NCBI RefSeq assembly: GCF_008728515.1
Contig: NC_044981.1
Coordinates: forward strand, 110,909,702 to 110,973,701
Direction of reading: 5' to 3'
DNA: 64,000 nt
Origin: Papio anubis
Lineage: Eukaryota > Chordata > Mammalia > Primates > Cercopithecidae
Below the pieces are notes generated by a model, which saw only the letters and a list, made by a program, of their open reading frames with translations, had not been told where the DNA came from and did not search any database. Positions 48,434-60,519 of the stretch are shown in pieces. Within the stretch, counting starts at the first letter, position 1; each line of letters starts with the position of its first letter. Made by a program: the position numbers and the translations under genes.

Positions 48434-48839
48434 AAAGATACTTTGTATCAAAGTAATTTATATAAGTAGAATTTTGGATTTCAAGTTGAGAGCAAAACAC
48501 AACTTTACGATCATCCATTTGGTTAGAAGAGTGAGCCAGTGTGTCCTGGTCAAATCAATTCCATCTGTTCAAAAAAAAATTTCCCTCCAAAATCTTACCC
48601 GCTGGTTTCCAGCTGCTTGATGGCCTGAAACACCCTTTTCAATTGTAAAATACCTCTTAATAATAAGGTTAAGGGTGATTCAATCCTTGTACACATGTGA
48701 AATCTTCTGTTTCTTTTAAAGATCTTTTGAAGGCACAGAGCTGGATAAGAAAGGCTTCGCATTAAGTGAGATTTGAGATGAGAAGAAAAAAGTACACTAC
48801 AATGCATCTCCTCTTTGATTCAAAAAATTAAATAAATGG
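48434..48839. other. unique sequence
   Basis: No feature recognised. Confidence 0.4.
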
Positions 48840-49122
48840 GACGGGCGCAGTGGCTCACACCTGTAATCCCAGCACTTTGGGAGGCCGAGGCGGGTGGATC
48901 ACGAGATCAGAAGTTCAAGACCAGCCTGACCAACATGGTGAAACCCCGTCGCTACTAAAAATACAAAAATTAGCCGGTGTGGTGGCGCTTGCCTGTATTC
49001 CCAGCTACTCGGCGAGCTAAGGCAGGAGAATCACTTGAACTCGGGAGGGAGAGGTTGCAGTGAGCCCAGATCGTGCCACTGCACTCCAGCCTGGGTGACA
49101 AAGCAAGACTCCATCTCAAAAA

Positions 49123-49165
<43 letters not shown>
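48840..49165 (+). mobile_element. Alu with (AAAT)n tail
   Basis: Full-length; tail about 12 AAAT units (49119-49165), probably polymorphic. Confidence 0.94.
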
Positions 49166-49360
49166 AACCAGCCATGCCTTTCATCAACTTTCTGAAAAGG
49201 AAAGTGAATTGGGGGAAAACGAAAAAAAGAGCACATGTTCATAACTGTTTTTGTGCCATGGACTCCTCCAAATAAAGTGTGTAAATGCCTTAAATAAACA
49301 ATGCAAAGGGAAAAAATTACATAGAAATAGTTAACAAAACATTAATGACAAAAATTTGGG

Positions 49361-49607
49361 GTCAGGTATGGTGGCTCACGCCTGTAATCCAGCGCTTTGG
49401 TAGGCCGAGACAACATTGCAAAACCCTGTCTCAACTAGAACTACAAAATTAGCCAGGCATGGTGGCCGGCACCTGTAATCCCAGCTGCTCGGGAGGCTCA
49501 GGCAGGAGAATCGCTTGAACCAGGAGGCAGAAGTTGCAGTGAGCCAAGATCGCGCCACTACACTCCAGCCAGAGCGACAGAATGAGACTCATCTCAAAAA
49601 AAAAAAA
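49361..49607 (+). mobile_element. Alu with left-arm deletion
   Basis: AAAAATTT flanks; about 50 bases missing near 49410. Confidence 0.9.
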
Positions 49608-49892
49608 CAAATAAAAAATTTAAAAGTAGAGGAAAAAGCAGATTCCCTCCCCATGATAAGCAGTTACTTGATATTGACAACTTGGGGCTATGAATCTAAT
49701 GTAAACACTATTCTAGGTGGACTAGAGTAACTGGGTGGCTCTTAATAATTAGCAGTATCTGAAGACTTTTAGTTGTTTGAAGATGTTCATTTCAGTTTTT
49801 TTATAATAGCAAAAATTTTGAACAATCTATATAGCAAAATAAACTATGATCTAGTCATATGATCAATGTAGCCATATAAAAATCACATTTTT

Positions 49893-50189
49893 GGCCTGGG
49901 TACGGTGGCTCATGCCTGTAATCCTAGTACGTTGGGATGCCAAGGCAGGTGGATCGCTTGAGCCCAGGAGTTAGAGACCAGTCTGGGCAACATAGGAAGA
50001 TGCCGTATTTACCAAAAATACAAAAATTAGCCAGGTGTTGTGGCAGGTGTCTGTAGTCCCAGCTACTCAGGAGGCTGACGTGGGAGGATCTCTTGAGCCT
50101 GGGAGGTGGAGGTTGCAGAGAGCCATGGTCGTGCCACTGCACTCCAGCCTGGGCAACAGAGCCAGGCCCTGTCTCAAAAAAAAAAAAAA
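49893..50189 (+). mobile_element. Alu
   Basis: Full-length; flanks AAAATCACATTTTT / AAATTCACATTTTT. Confidence 0.93.
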
Positions 50190-50293
50190 TTCACATTTTT
50201 GAAGAATTTTTAACAAATGGAAAATTGATTATAATATAATATTGAAGGAACAAAGCAGTATTTAAAGAAGCATACACTTATCAAAAACTCTCG

Positions 50294-50592
50294 GGCTGGG
50301 TGCGGTGGCTCATGCCTGTAATTCCAGCACTTTGGGAGACCGAGGCAGATGGATCACCTGAAGTTAGGCGTTCAAGAACAGCCTGACCAACATGGTGAAA
50401 CCCCATCTCTACTAAAAATACAAAATTAGCTGGGCGCAGTGGCGAACGCCTGTAATCCCAGCTACTCAGGAGTCTGAGGCAGGAGAATCGCTTGAACCCA
50501 GGAGGTGGAGGTTACAGTGTGCCGAGATTGTGCCACTGCACTCCAGCCTGGACAACAAGAGCAAAACTCCATCTCAAAAAAAAAAAAAAAAG
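50294..50592 (+). mobile_element. Alu
   Basis: Full-length plus-strand copy. Confidence 0.92.
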
Positions 50593-50746
50593 AAAACCCT
50601 CAATTATATAAAATATATATTCCTTTGTTCATCCAACAAGTACTATTGATCTCCTTATATATGTCAGGCTTTCCAACAGATCCACTTTATCCTTCAGAGT
50701 TCAATTTAAATAGCATCAGCTCAGAGTTTTAAAGAAATATTTCAAG

Positions 50747-51064
50747 GCCAGATATGATGACTCACGCCTGTAATCCCAGCACTTTGGGAGGCCGAGGTGG
50801 GCGGATCACTTGAGTTCAGGGTTTGGAGACCAGCCTCACCAACATGATGAAACACCGTCTCTACTAAAAATACAAAAAAAAAAAAAAAAAAAAATTAGCC
50901 AAGTGTGGTGGCGCACGCCTGTAATTCCAGCTACTCGGGGAGCTGAGGCAGGAGAATCGCTTGAACCACGGAGGCGGAGGTTGCAGTGAGCCGAGATCAC
51001 ACCATTGCACTCCAACCTGGGTGACAAGACAAGATTCCATCTCAAAACACAAAGCAAAACAAAA
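50747..51064 (+). mobile_element. Alu with long middle A-run
   Basis: Flanks AAGAAATATTTCAA; A21 run in the linker. Confidence 0.93.
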
Positions 51065-51530
51065 CAAGAAATATTTCAAACACCGGAATGCATTACCTAT
51101 CAATCAGTCATTCGTTGAGCATCTACTATGTTCAATTGTGTGTAGGACAAATACACAGAAGATACAGGTAGCTGCCCCCAAGAAATGTAAGACTAGTGGG
51201 AATCGACAAGTTAGAAGTGTCTTCCGTATGAACTGATGCTCCCTTTTATTTTCTAAAAGGTTTGAAAATGGGGTGAACTAATAGTAAATAAACTGAAAAC
51301 GAGAAATGTACCACACCAAAGAAAAGCAAAAAGGAAAAAATCAGGTTTTACAGAATATTCAGATGGCCACTAGGGGGTGCCAGAATGTTAATACCGTTCA
51401 GCAAGTTTCCGGTTTCCCAGGGGTATTCTGGGTTTGGGATTGAATGCAGTTTAAATTGACAGGAATTAACGTTTCTTTTCCCAGCAAAGTGGTAAGAATG
51501 TGACTCAGGTCACATAGTTCATAGTAGACT
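51065..51530. other. unique sequence holding a CTCF-like motif
   Basis: No gene; see 51367-51380. Confidence 0.45.
51367..51380 (+). promoter_or_regulatory. CTCF-like motif
   Basis: CCACTAGGGGGTGC, one mismatch from the CTCF core CCASYAGRKGGCRS, in repeat-free DNA between CCDC170 and ARMT1. Sequence match only. Confidence 0.5.
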
Positions 51531-51917
51531 GGTGCTGTGATTTGAAACTATCCCCTCCAAAATTCATGTGCTGAAACCGGTGGCCAATAGGGTGGTATTA
51601 AGAGGCGGGGCCTTTAAGAGTTGATTCGGTCAGGAGGGATCCGCCTTCACAGGTGGATTTCAGAGGCGTCAGGCAGCCTTCAGCTCCCTTGCCCGTCCGC
51701 CTTCTCCAAGCAAGCGCACAGTGTTCCTCCCCTCCTCCAGAAGACGCAGCAACAAGGTACCATCTTGGAAGCTGAGACCAGGACCTCACAGTTAACAAAC
51801 CTGCTGGCACGTTAATCTTGGACTCCCAGCCCCTAGGACTGTGAGAAATAAATTTCTGTCGTTTTTAAACTACCCAGTCTCAGGTATTTTGTTATAGTGG
51901 CACCAATGGACTAAGAC
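51531..51917 (+). mobile_element. solo MaLR-like LTR
   Basis: Starts 'tgctgtgatttgaaactatc', includes 'gactgtgagaaataaatttc' and ends 'caatggactaagaca'. TG...CA termini, 387 bases. Confidence 0.8.
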
Positions 51918-52036
51918 AATCAAGAATTAGAAATCAAGTATTTATGAGTCTCAGGCCATTATTTAGTACCAGGATCATGTTGTGATCCAGAAAAGAAAGG
52001 AAAGAAAGAAAAGAAAAGAAAGAAAGAAAATCTCCT

Positions 52037-52350
52037 GGCCGGGCACAGTGGCTCACGCCTGTAATCCCAGGACTTTGGGAGGGCGAGGTGGGTAGACTAC
52101 CTGAGGTCCGCAGTTTGAGACCAGCCTGACCAACATGGCGAAACCCCGTCGCTACTAAAATACAAAAATTAGCCGAGCATGGTGGCAGGCGCCTATAATC
52201 CCAGCCACTCGGGAGGCTGAGGCAGGAGAATCGCTTGAACCTGGGAGGCGGAGTTGCAGTGAGCTGAGATAGTGCCATTGCACTCCAGCCTGGGGGACAA
52301 GAGCGAAACTCCATCTCAAAGAAAAAACAAAACAAAACAAAACAAAAACA
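52037..52350 (+). mobile_element. Alu with (CAAAA)n tail
   Basis: Full-length, preceded by a GAAA-rich run (51991-52028). Confidence 0.92.
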
Positions 52351-52489
52351 ACTCCTATCCGTCTAACAGGAACTAATTAGTAAATTATACAAAAACCCCA
52401 CAAAAAGTAAAATGACAACAACAATAAAACCAATCAAACAGAAGTTGGAAGTTTGAAAAATACTTAAGAATTAAAAAAAAAAAAAAAAG

Positions 52490-52779
52490 GGCTGGGTATA
52501 GGCTCATGCCTATAATCCCAGCACTTTGGGAGGTTGAGACAGGAGTCTCGTTTGAGCCCAGTAGTTTGAGACCAACCTGGGCAACATAGTGAGACCTCAT
52601 CTCTACAAAAAAAATTTAAAATTAGCCAGGTATGGTGGTGTACGCCTGTAGTCTCAATTACTTGGAAGGCTGAGGTGGGAAGATCACGCTAGCCTTGGAG
52701 GTGGAAGCTGCTGAGATTGTACCACTGTACTCCAGCCTGGGCGACAGAGCAAGACCCTGTCTCAAAAAAAAAAAAAAAG
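52490..52779 (+). mobile_element. old Alu
   Basis: Full-length, diverged; A-runs on both sides. Confidence 0.9.
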
Positions 52780-52876
52780 TTTTAATGGTATGATTCTGCT
52801 TTTTTATCTTAGAAATGTAAAAAAAAAAGTATGTCTATACATAAAGAAGAACTTAGCAATATATATATCAAATCTT

Positions 52877-53170
52877 TTTTTTTTTTTTTTTTTTTGAGGC
52901 GGAGTCTTGCTCTGTGCTGCGGCTGGAGTGCAGGCTCTTCGATCCGGCTGCCTGGCCTCGCCCCGGGTTCCGCCATTCTCCTGCCTCCGGCATCCCGGTA
53001 GCTGGGACTACAGGCGCCCGCCACCTCGCCCGGCTAATTTTCTTGTATTTTTAGTAGAGACGGGGTTTCACCGTGTTAGCCAGGATGGTCTCGATCTCCT
53101 GACCTCATGATCCGCCCGTCTTGGCCTCCCAAAGTGCTGGGATTACAGGCATGAGCCACCACGCCCGGCC
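52877..53170 (-). mobile_element. AluY with scrambled left-arm region
   Basis: Perfect 13-base duplication TATATCAAATCTT (52864-52876, 53171-53183) and near-consensus 52980-53170, but 52908-52975 departs abruptly from Alu consensus. Confidence 0.9.
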
Positions 53171-53183
53171 TATATCAAATCTT

Positions 53184-53727
53184 AACAAGGCTATTCAGAG
53201 ATGGTGTTACTACACTGTTGTTTTACTGAGTTTTGTTTTTTTTTTTCCTCTGCTGTATTCATTTGCTGCAATTTCAAGATGTCACTTAATGCTTAACAGG
53301 AGTGTCAGACATGGCATGAGCACTTTAGGTAATGACATGAATGCATAGAAGTGTTCGAAGTCTTCTCCACTCCCAATCTAGCAAAAAAAAGGAGGGTAGA
53401 AAGAAAAAGAGGAAAAATTTTGTGGCAGATGTTCTGGAATAAGGCTTAGTGGGAGTTTGCGCAGAGAGGGCTGTGTTAGAAAAATGATTGGGAGAGGAAA
53501 TTTTAATAAGAACTTTGAACTGTGTTTTCAATCCACTCTGGGGTTTTCTTAAAATGCAAATAAAGGTTTAAACTGTGTTGCTTTTTGTGGCTGGTGCGTT
53601 TTTCTTTTATAGAAACATGACCTTGAGAATAAGCAACTAGGATTTTGGCTTTACAAAGGTTCAAAAACATTACCGCATTTTATCAAACACAAACATTGCC
53701 TCAAATTAGTAAGAAAAGTTGGATCAT
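53184..53727. other. unique sequence
   Basis: No feature recognised. Confidence 0.4.
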
Positions 53728-54042
53728 GGCTGGGCATGGTGGCTCACACCTGTAATCCCAGCACTTTGGGAGGCCAAGGTGGGCGGATCACCTGAGATCA
53801 GGAGTTCTAGACCAGCCTGGCCAACATGGCGAAACCCTGTCTCTACTAAAAATAAAAAAACAAATTAAAAAAAAAAAATAGCTGAGTGTGGTGGCGTGAG
53901 CCTGTAGTCCCAGCTATTTTGGGAGGCTGAGGCAGGAGGATCACTTGAACCCAGAGGCAGAGGTTATAGTGAGCCAAGATTACGCCACTGCACTCCAGTC
54001 TGGGTGACAGAGCAAGACATCGTCTCAGAAAAAATAAAGAAA
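53728..54042 (+). mobile_element. Alu
   Basis: Full-length; flanks AAAAGTTGGATCATG / AAAAGCTGAATCATG. Confidence 0.92.
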
Positions 54043-54544
54043 AGCTGAATCATGCCAACAAATCTTGTCCACTTGCTGTTAAATAAAAACACCATCCTCT
54101 GCATAATTATTTGCCTGCCCTTCGTCTACATTTCATCCTCATATACCTACAATACTGGATCTACGTCTTGATAAAAATGTATTGCATGAAATTTATAAGC
54201 TACACTTACTTCATATGTAGGTGTGGTAGTTGAGAAACAATTGAAGCTGCTATTTTGGGAAGGCTGCTCAGCTCTTTAGTGCAAAACCCATTCACACCCC
54301 GTTGCAGAACCTCAGCTTTCCTGCTGTGCTCCTCTGCACCCATGCTAAACATGTGTAGGCCACATTTGCTCAGGTGGAAACAAGCGTGTTGGAAGCAGGA
54401 TGGGGGGAGGGTTGAGGGGAGTTGAGAGAAGGTTGGCAGAGCCCTGTCCATTTGGTTTCTTAGTCCCTCACTTTAGAGACCCTTGAGAGTATTTTAAGCA
54501 GCTCCAACACCAATGTTTTGCAATAAAAGTATTTATCCAAATTT
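54043..54544. other. unique sequence
   Basis: No gene seen. Confidence 0.4.
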
Positions 54545-54658
54545 AAAATGTTTGTGCTGCAAACTGATACCATCAAGAAAGTGATAAGGCAACACACAGA
54601 ATTGGAGAAAATATTTATAAGTCGTACGTCCAATAAGAGACCTGTATCCAGAATATAT

Positions 54659-54958
54659 ATATATATATATATTTTTGAGACGGAGTCTCGCTCTTGTCGC
54701 CCAGGCTGGAGTGCAGTGGCGCGATCTTGGCTCACTGCAGCTTCAGCCTCCCAGGTTCCAGTGATTCTCTTGCCTCAGCCTCCTGAGTAGCTGGGACTAT
54801 AGGCATGCGCCACCACGCCCAGCTAATTTTTGTATTTTTTGATAGATACAGGGTTTCTCCATATTGGCCAGGCTGGTCTTGAACTCCTGACCTCATGATC
54901 TGCCCACCTCGGCCTCCTAAAGTGCTGGGATGACAGGCGAGAGCCACAACGCCCGGCC
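54659..54958 (-). mobile_element. Alu in L1
   Basis: Full-length; preceded by (AT)n; CCAGAATAT at both ends. Confidence 0.93.
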
Positions 54959-54967
54959 AGAATATTT

Positions 54968-55272
54968 TATTTATTTATTTATTTATTTTGAGATAGAGTC
55001 TCACTCTGTCACCAGGCTGGAGTGCAGTGGTGTGACCTTGGCTCACTGCGACCTCCACCTCCCTGGTTCAAGCAATTCTCCTGCCTCAACCTCCCGAGTA
55101 GCTGGGATTACAGGCATGTGCCACCATGCCCAGCTAATTTTTGTATTTTTAGTAGAGATGGGGGGTTTCAGTATGTTGGCTAGGCTGGTCTCGAACTCCT
55201 GACCTCAGGTGATCCACCTGCCTTGGCCTCCCAAAGTGCTGGGATTACAGGCGTGAGCCACTGCGCCCAGCC
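54968..55272 (-). mobile_element. Alu in L1, same target site
   Basis: Full-length, (ATTT)n tail; CCAGAATAT again at both ends. Confidence 0.93.
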
Positions 55273-55490
55273 CAGAATATATTTTTTAAATCTTATAACT
55301 CAATAAGAATATATTTAAATGGGCAAAGGAATTGAAGACATCTTCCGAAGGAAGATACACAAATGGCCAATAAGCACATGAAAATATGCTCAACATTATT
55401 CATTCGGGAAATGTCATTCAAAAGCATGACATTCCCACTTTGCACCCAACAGTTCAGCTATAATAAAAAACATGGATACTATTAACAACA

Positions 55491-55795
55491 GGCCAGGCAC
55501 AGTGGTTCACGCCTGTAATCCCAGCACTTTGGAATACCAAGGCTGGTGCATCACTTGAGGTCAACAGTTCAAGACCAGGCTGGCCAACATGGTGAAACCC
55601 ATCTCTATTAAAAATACAAAAAATGAGCCAGGTGTGGTGGCCCATGCTTGTAGTCCCAGCTACTGTGGAGGCTGAGGTGGAAGAATCGCTTAAATTGGGA
55701 AGTAGAAGTTGCAGTGAGCAAACACGCCACTGCACTCCAGCCTGGGTGATAGAGCAAGACTGCTGTCTCAAAAAAAAAAAAAAAAAAAAAAAAAA
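55491..55795 (+). mobile_element. Alu in L1
   Basis: Full-length, diverged, A28 tail. Confidence 0.92.
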
Positions 55796-56098
55796 GAGTA
55801 ACAAGTGCTGACAAAGATGTGAAGTTGGAGCCCTCGTGCATTGTTGGAAGGAATGTGAAATGGTGCAAACACTTCAGGGAAAGTATTTGACAGACACTCA
55901 AAACATTACACAGTTAACATATGACCGAACACTTTCACCCCTACGTATATACCCAAAAGAAGTGAAAACGTACACAAGTCTTGTACATGAATGTTCATAG
56001 TATTATTCATAATAGTCAAAAAGTGGAAACAACCCAAATGCCCATCACCTGACAAATGAATAAAATGTGGTATGTCCATACAATGGAATAGTATTTGG

Positions 56099-56232
56099 GC
56101 CGGGCGCAGTGGCTCACAACTGTCATCCCAGCACTTTGGGAGGCCAAGACGGCTGGATTGCTTGAACCCAGGAGTTGGAGACCAGGCTGGGCAACATGGC
56201 AAAACCCCATCTCTTTTTTTTAAAAAAAAAAG
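56099..56232 (+). mobile_element. Alu left-monomer with A-tail
   Basis: About 120 bases of the left arm only, then T8A10; AGTATT flanks. Confidence 0.88.
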
Positions 56233-56577
56233 TATTCAGCCATCAAAAAAGATGAAGTACTTGTAGAGTCCTAATTAGAGAAGAGTTGGGACTGACAGAC
56301 ACATAAAACTGATGAACCTTCAAAATAAGCTAGTCACAAAAGACCACCTATTTTGATTCTATTTATATGTAATGTCCAGAACATTTAAATTCATATAGAC
56401 AGAAAGATTCGTGGTTGCCAAGTGCTAAGGATGGGGGAATGGGGAATGACTGTTAACGGGTACTAGTTTGTCATAGTGGTGACAAAAACAACCCTGTGAA
56501 TATACTAAAATACTGTACCCTTTAAATGGATGAATTGTATTTACATTTCAATAAAGCTGTTTTAAAAAATCAACTGG

Positions 56578-56850
56578 ACCGGGTGTGGTGGCTCACACCT
56601 GTAATCCCAGCACTTTGGGAGGCCAAGGCGGGCAGATCACGAGGTCAAGAGATTGAGACCATCCTGGCTAACATGGTGAAACCCCATCTCTACTGAAAAT
56701 ACAAAAATTAGCAGGGCGTGGTGGAGGCTGAGGCAGGAGAGAACTGGGAGGTGGAGATTGCAGTGAGCTGAGATCACACCACTGCACTCCAGCCTGGCGA
56801 CAGAGCGAGACTCCGTCTCAAAAAAAAGTAAAAATAAAAAAATAAAATAA
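56578..56850 (+). mobile_element. Alu with right-arm deletion
   Basis: Plus-strand copy shortened near 56724; AACTGG flanks. Confidence 0.9.
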
Positions 56851-56858
56851 ACTGGTGA

Positions 56859-57133
56859 GGCTGGGCACAGTGGCCTTGCCTATGATCCCAGCACTGTGGG
56901 AGGCTGAAACCAATAGTTTGAGACTAGCTCTGGGCAAAATAGTGAGACCTCACCGCTACAAAACAAAAAAAAATTAGCTGGACATGGTGGCACACACCCA
57001 TATTTCCAGCTACTGAAGAGGCTGAGGTGAGAGGATCGCCTAAGTCCGGGAGGTCAAAACTGCAATGAGCTGTGATCATGCCACTGCACTCCAGCCTGGG
57101 AAACAGGGCGAGACCCTGTCTTAAAAACAAAAC
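56859..57133 (+). mobile_element. old Alu
   Basis: Diverged plus-strand copy next to the previous one. Confidence 0.88.
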
Positions 57134-57693
57134 AACACTAAACTAACATTAAAAGTTAAAAATCAACTGGTGAAAACATAGGTAAGCCCTTCCTCCTGCT
57201 AAGCATTAAAAAAAAATTCTATCTTGACCTGACCCTCTTCCTCAGTGCCACCTTTCTTGCACTAGTTTGCTTCCTTGCTCTTTTTCATGGGGAAGGGGGG
57301 TGTTGAACTACTTCCAGTGCTGGAGCTCACATGGTGGCTATGAAGTCAACCTAAATATACAACTGTGTTCTAAATTACGTCAAATGCCTACAAACAATTC
57401 TAATACGGAAGCATTTTACAAACTTACTCTTTAAAAGAGGCACACGTGTGGATAAAGAAACACAGTAGATTCAAAATGTACAGTTTTCTATAAACATTTT
57501 GCAAAAATCTTTTTTAATACTTAGCTAGAGCATAGACTAATAACCTTTTATAAATGATATTTAATAACTGCTTTTGGCAACATCTATAATACATATTACG
57601 AGTTTCTTTTTATATAAATCTCATTTTTAATCTTCCTTTCTTGACTTTTTCCCGCTGGAAAATAAAACCAATGAGATTTTCAGTACAACTCAT
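57134..57693. other. unique sequence just past ARMT1
   Basis: No repeat recognised. May include extended ARMT1 3' UTR or terminator-proximal DNA. Confidence 0.45.
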
Positions 57694-58660
57694 TTTATTA
57701 TTTTAGTGCAACAAAACATTTCCAGATTTATTTCCAATTTCAGTTTCAAAACAAACTGACCTGAAATTTTTAGTATTTAGTATCTGTGACAATGACCAAT
57801 AAAATGTGTAAGAATATAAAAAATAAATTCATTCATTGTTGGTAGTACTCCAAATTCAATGCGTAAGAACCTTTTCTATCTAAAGCATTTTCCTAAAACT
57901 GCAAACTAAAAATCTGTTTATTTAAAACACTTATGTGGTAAAATAATCTCATTTGATTATGGATATCATAAATAGAATATAAAAGATATCACATTTCTTA
58001 AAATACCATTTATTTCACTGTGTTCAATTCTGGGTTTCCTCACATCCATTCTACAGGTCAATCAAAATACAAAGGTGTGCAAATGAAACAAGCTACTGAA
58101 ATGAAATAAAATTCAAGAAGAATAAAAGAATTAACTTATGAGGTAACTTTTATGTGAGGAAACATCACAGTTGTAAGGAATGCCTCTTTACAGACAGTCA
58201 TTAAGATGTGCATTTTCACAGAGCTATTATTTTATGAGCCCAAAATCAAGCAAAATAAAATTCCATGCTTCCTGGAATATTAAATACCATGCAGTGTACT
58301 ATTTAAGAAAAGAATAGGGTTAACTAAAAGCAGAACTCGCTTATTTTTTGCTTCCTAGCCAATTAAGTTCATTAAAAGCACTTGAAATGATGTATTTAAC
58401 CTGAAAAAAAGTTGCTAAAATTCCAATATAAATGTTAATTATCTGTAACTTGCTTAACCCATCTATCCCCAAAACAGTGTAGTGGGGCAAAATATTAAAA
58501 AGAAAAATCATCCAGTGCATGTAGATGGGCACGGAGAAGCCAAGCCTCCCAGAGCGCGTACAGAGCCAGCCGCCAGGCGACTCAATTCACGCGCTCCTTT
58601 TCTGGGGATGGAAAGGTGCTCGTCAGATCTTTCTATGCAACTGAGAGCTCCTAAATCAAG
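57694..58660 (-). other. ARMT1: ARMT1 3' UTR with candidate poly(A) signals
   Basis: Repeat-free AT-rich sequence follows the stop codon. AATAAA hexamers on the minus strand lie at 58009-58014, 57917-57922, 57727-57732 and 57694-57699, so the UTR is probably 0.65-1.0 kb and may end at more than one place. The true cleavage sites cannot be decided from sequence alone. Confidence 0.6.
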
Positions 58661-59428
58661 TCAAAGGGGACCATCGTACTGAAATATTCCATACTTTCCA
58701 CTGGTCCACCAGCAGGGCTCAGAGGCCATGAGCTGTTCCCCTTGCCCAGGCTTCAGACCAACCTGAATTTCAGCTTTTAATGTTCTTATGGTACAGAGGG
58801 GTGCGGGATGGAAGCCATTCAGAGCCTGATGAAATGGAACAGAAAACTCCCATTTTCTGTCACCTGTCAACTTCCTGTAATTCAAATCACCCTTGAATAA
58901 AATTAAATGTGCCTTCTGTAGTTCAGCATATAAGTCGGGAGCAACCTGAGGCATTGCACAGTACTCATGAGGCAGAGTCCAAAATATATGATCGTGGTAA
59001 ACCCATTTACCCATTTTAACATACTCTTCCCAGTCAGCCCCACACTTGGACATCCACTTATGATTACCATGTTTTACCTGTTCAATTAACCAATTAAAAT
59101 CATGTATAGTAGTATCAGAAACAAACCATGGAATTGTTTTTCCATAAAAATGAACCTCAGTAGCCAGTTCAGAGGACAACAAGAAGTTGGCTAATATTAA
59201 ATCTGTAACAAGCTCAAACCCAGAATTATCGAGAACAATATACACTCTAGTAACAGAAGCCTTTTCTCTTGTTTTCTTGCAATTGCTAAGCAATGACCAA
59301 ACATGTTCCATATCATTCAATAAAATGAAAGGTTTTAGGTCTTCCAATGAATTTAGTGCATCGGTCTTCTGAGAACTACTTTCTCCACCTGAGAGAGACA
59401 GATCACACTTATTTCCCCACAGTGAAAT
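58661..59428 (-). CDS. ARMT1: ARMT1 terminal coding exon (DUF89 catalytic core)
   Basis: The exon encodes 255 residues from ISLWGNKCDL to the C-terminus GIFQYDGPL and a TGA stop at 58661-58663. It is preceded by a long pyrimidine tract and an AG acceptor at 59429-59430. It carries most of the DUF89 core: the LDNSGFE metal motif (Asp and Asn at expected residues 253 and 254), FVSDTTIHDF with the third metal ligand Asp at expected residue 291, KGDLNYRKLTGD (about 365-376) that contacts the substrate phosphate, and RTLKAE (about 401-406) with the conserved Lys. No frameshift or stop is seen, so the gene looks functional. The family is a metal-dependent sugar-phosphate phosphatase (damage control); a SAM-dependent glutamate carboxyl-methyltransferase activity on PCNA has also been reported. 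An open frame extends 17 codons upstream, but that part is intron. Confidence 0.97.
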   Translation of the reverse strand: MSLWGNKCDLSLSGGESSSQKTDALNSLEDLKPFILLNDMEHVWSLLSNCKKTREKASVTRVYIVLDNSGFELVTDLILANFLLSSELATEVHFYGKTIPWFVSDTTIHDFNWLIEQVKHGNHKWMSKCGADWEEYVKMGKWVYHDHIFWTLPHEYCAMPQVAPDLYAELQKAHLILFKGDLNYRKLTGDRKWEFSVPFHQALNGFHPAPLCTIRTLKAEIQVGLKPGQGEQLMASEPCWWTSGKYGIFQYDGPL

Positions 59429-60086
59429 CTGAAAAAGAAAAAGTACAAAATATTCACCCTTCTGCTGAATAGCCAACAAAACTCCATTATGTAGCGGGGT
59501 AGGGGAACGTTGCTAAAAAACTAATACATATCTACAAAACTCTTTAAATGCCCATCAAATCTATACTTTCTCTAACAATGCACAAACTTTGTTTCACATG
59601 ATGCTGTATTAACAAGATAAAACTGAAATTTCTAATTCATCAGTACGTAATGGACTTAAAAAAACTGGTTTCAATTATTTTAGCACTCACATTATTTATT
59701 CAGAATAAAAGTTTTTGCAGCTTAACGATATTAGAACATCATCGGTTGCTGTAAAGAGAGGCTCAAAGTTGCCCATATAATGCAGAGTCAAGAGAAAAAA
59801 TAAAAGTTTATTTTTTCCTCCTAGCCCCTGCAGAACTGCCCAGTTTCTTTCACTAACTACATAACCTTAGGACATGACACCTCTCTGGGATTTGGTTCTC
59901 TCATTTGTAAAATTTTAAAAACTGAACAAGGTGATATCTAAAGACGCTATTTTTTAAACAAGGTCATGTTAACTGAAGACCCATTGTAATCAATTATCTT
60001 ATTCCGCTTTAAATTGAATTAATACTCAATTACGTTTTGTAGAAAACAGTATGTAGGCCTATTTTTTTTTAAGCCATAAAATTACA

Positions 60087-60300
60087 CGTTTAGGACTTCA
60101 GGCTCGACCTGGGTTCAAACTCAACATCTTCAGTTTATGATCATCGACAAATTAAACTTAAGCTCTCTAAGGCTCAAGTCCTGCAACTGAAAAATGAGAT
60201 ATTACTACTTACCGCACAGAATTATTGTGAGAATTGATATAATGCATGCAAATAATGTACCAAATACCTGGCATATAGAAGCACTCAATAAACACTAGCT
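60087..60300 (+). mobile_element. MIR in ARMT1 intron
   Basis: 'gacctgggttcaaactcaac' to 'aagcactcaataaacactag'. Confidence 0.82.
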
Positions 60301-60325
60301 AAAACAGACTCTACTCTCACTTGTG

Positions 60326-60456
60326 ATTTCTTTTTTAATAAAGATGGGGTCTCACTATGTTGACCAGGCTAATTTCTATCTCCTGGCCGCAAGCAATCCT
60401 CCTGCTGTGGCCTTCCAAAATGCTGAGATTATAAGCAAGAGCCACCTTGTCAGGCC
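60326..60456 (-). mobile_element. partial Alu
   Basis: 5'-truncated old minus-strand piece. Confidence 0.82.
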
Positions 60457-60519
60457 CTCATTTGTAATTTAAAATAAGGAGAATGCATGTTTCAACCAAT
60501 AGTTTTTTCTGTTTTTTAA

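Larger units (their letters stand above)
54545..56570 (+). mobile_element. old L1 interrupted by four Alus
   Basis: L1 ORF2-end and 3' UTR pieces at 54545-54658, 55273-55490, 55796-56098 and 56233-56570 follow the L1 order, ending 'tttcaataaagctgttttaa'. Reading frame is destroyed. Confidence 0.88.
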
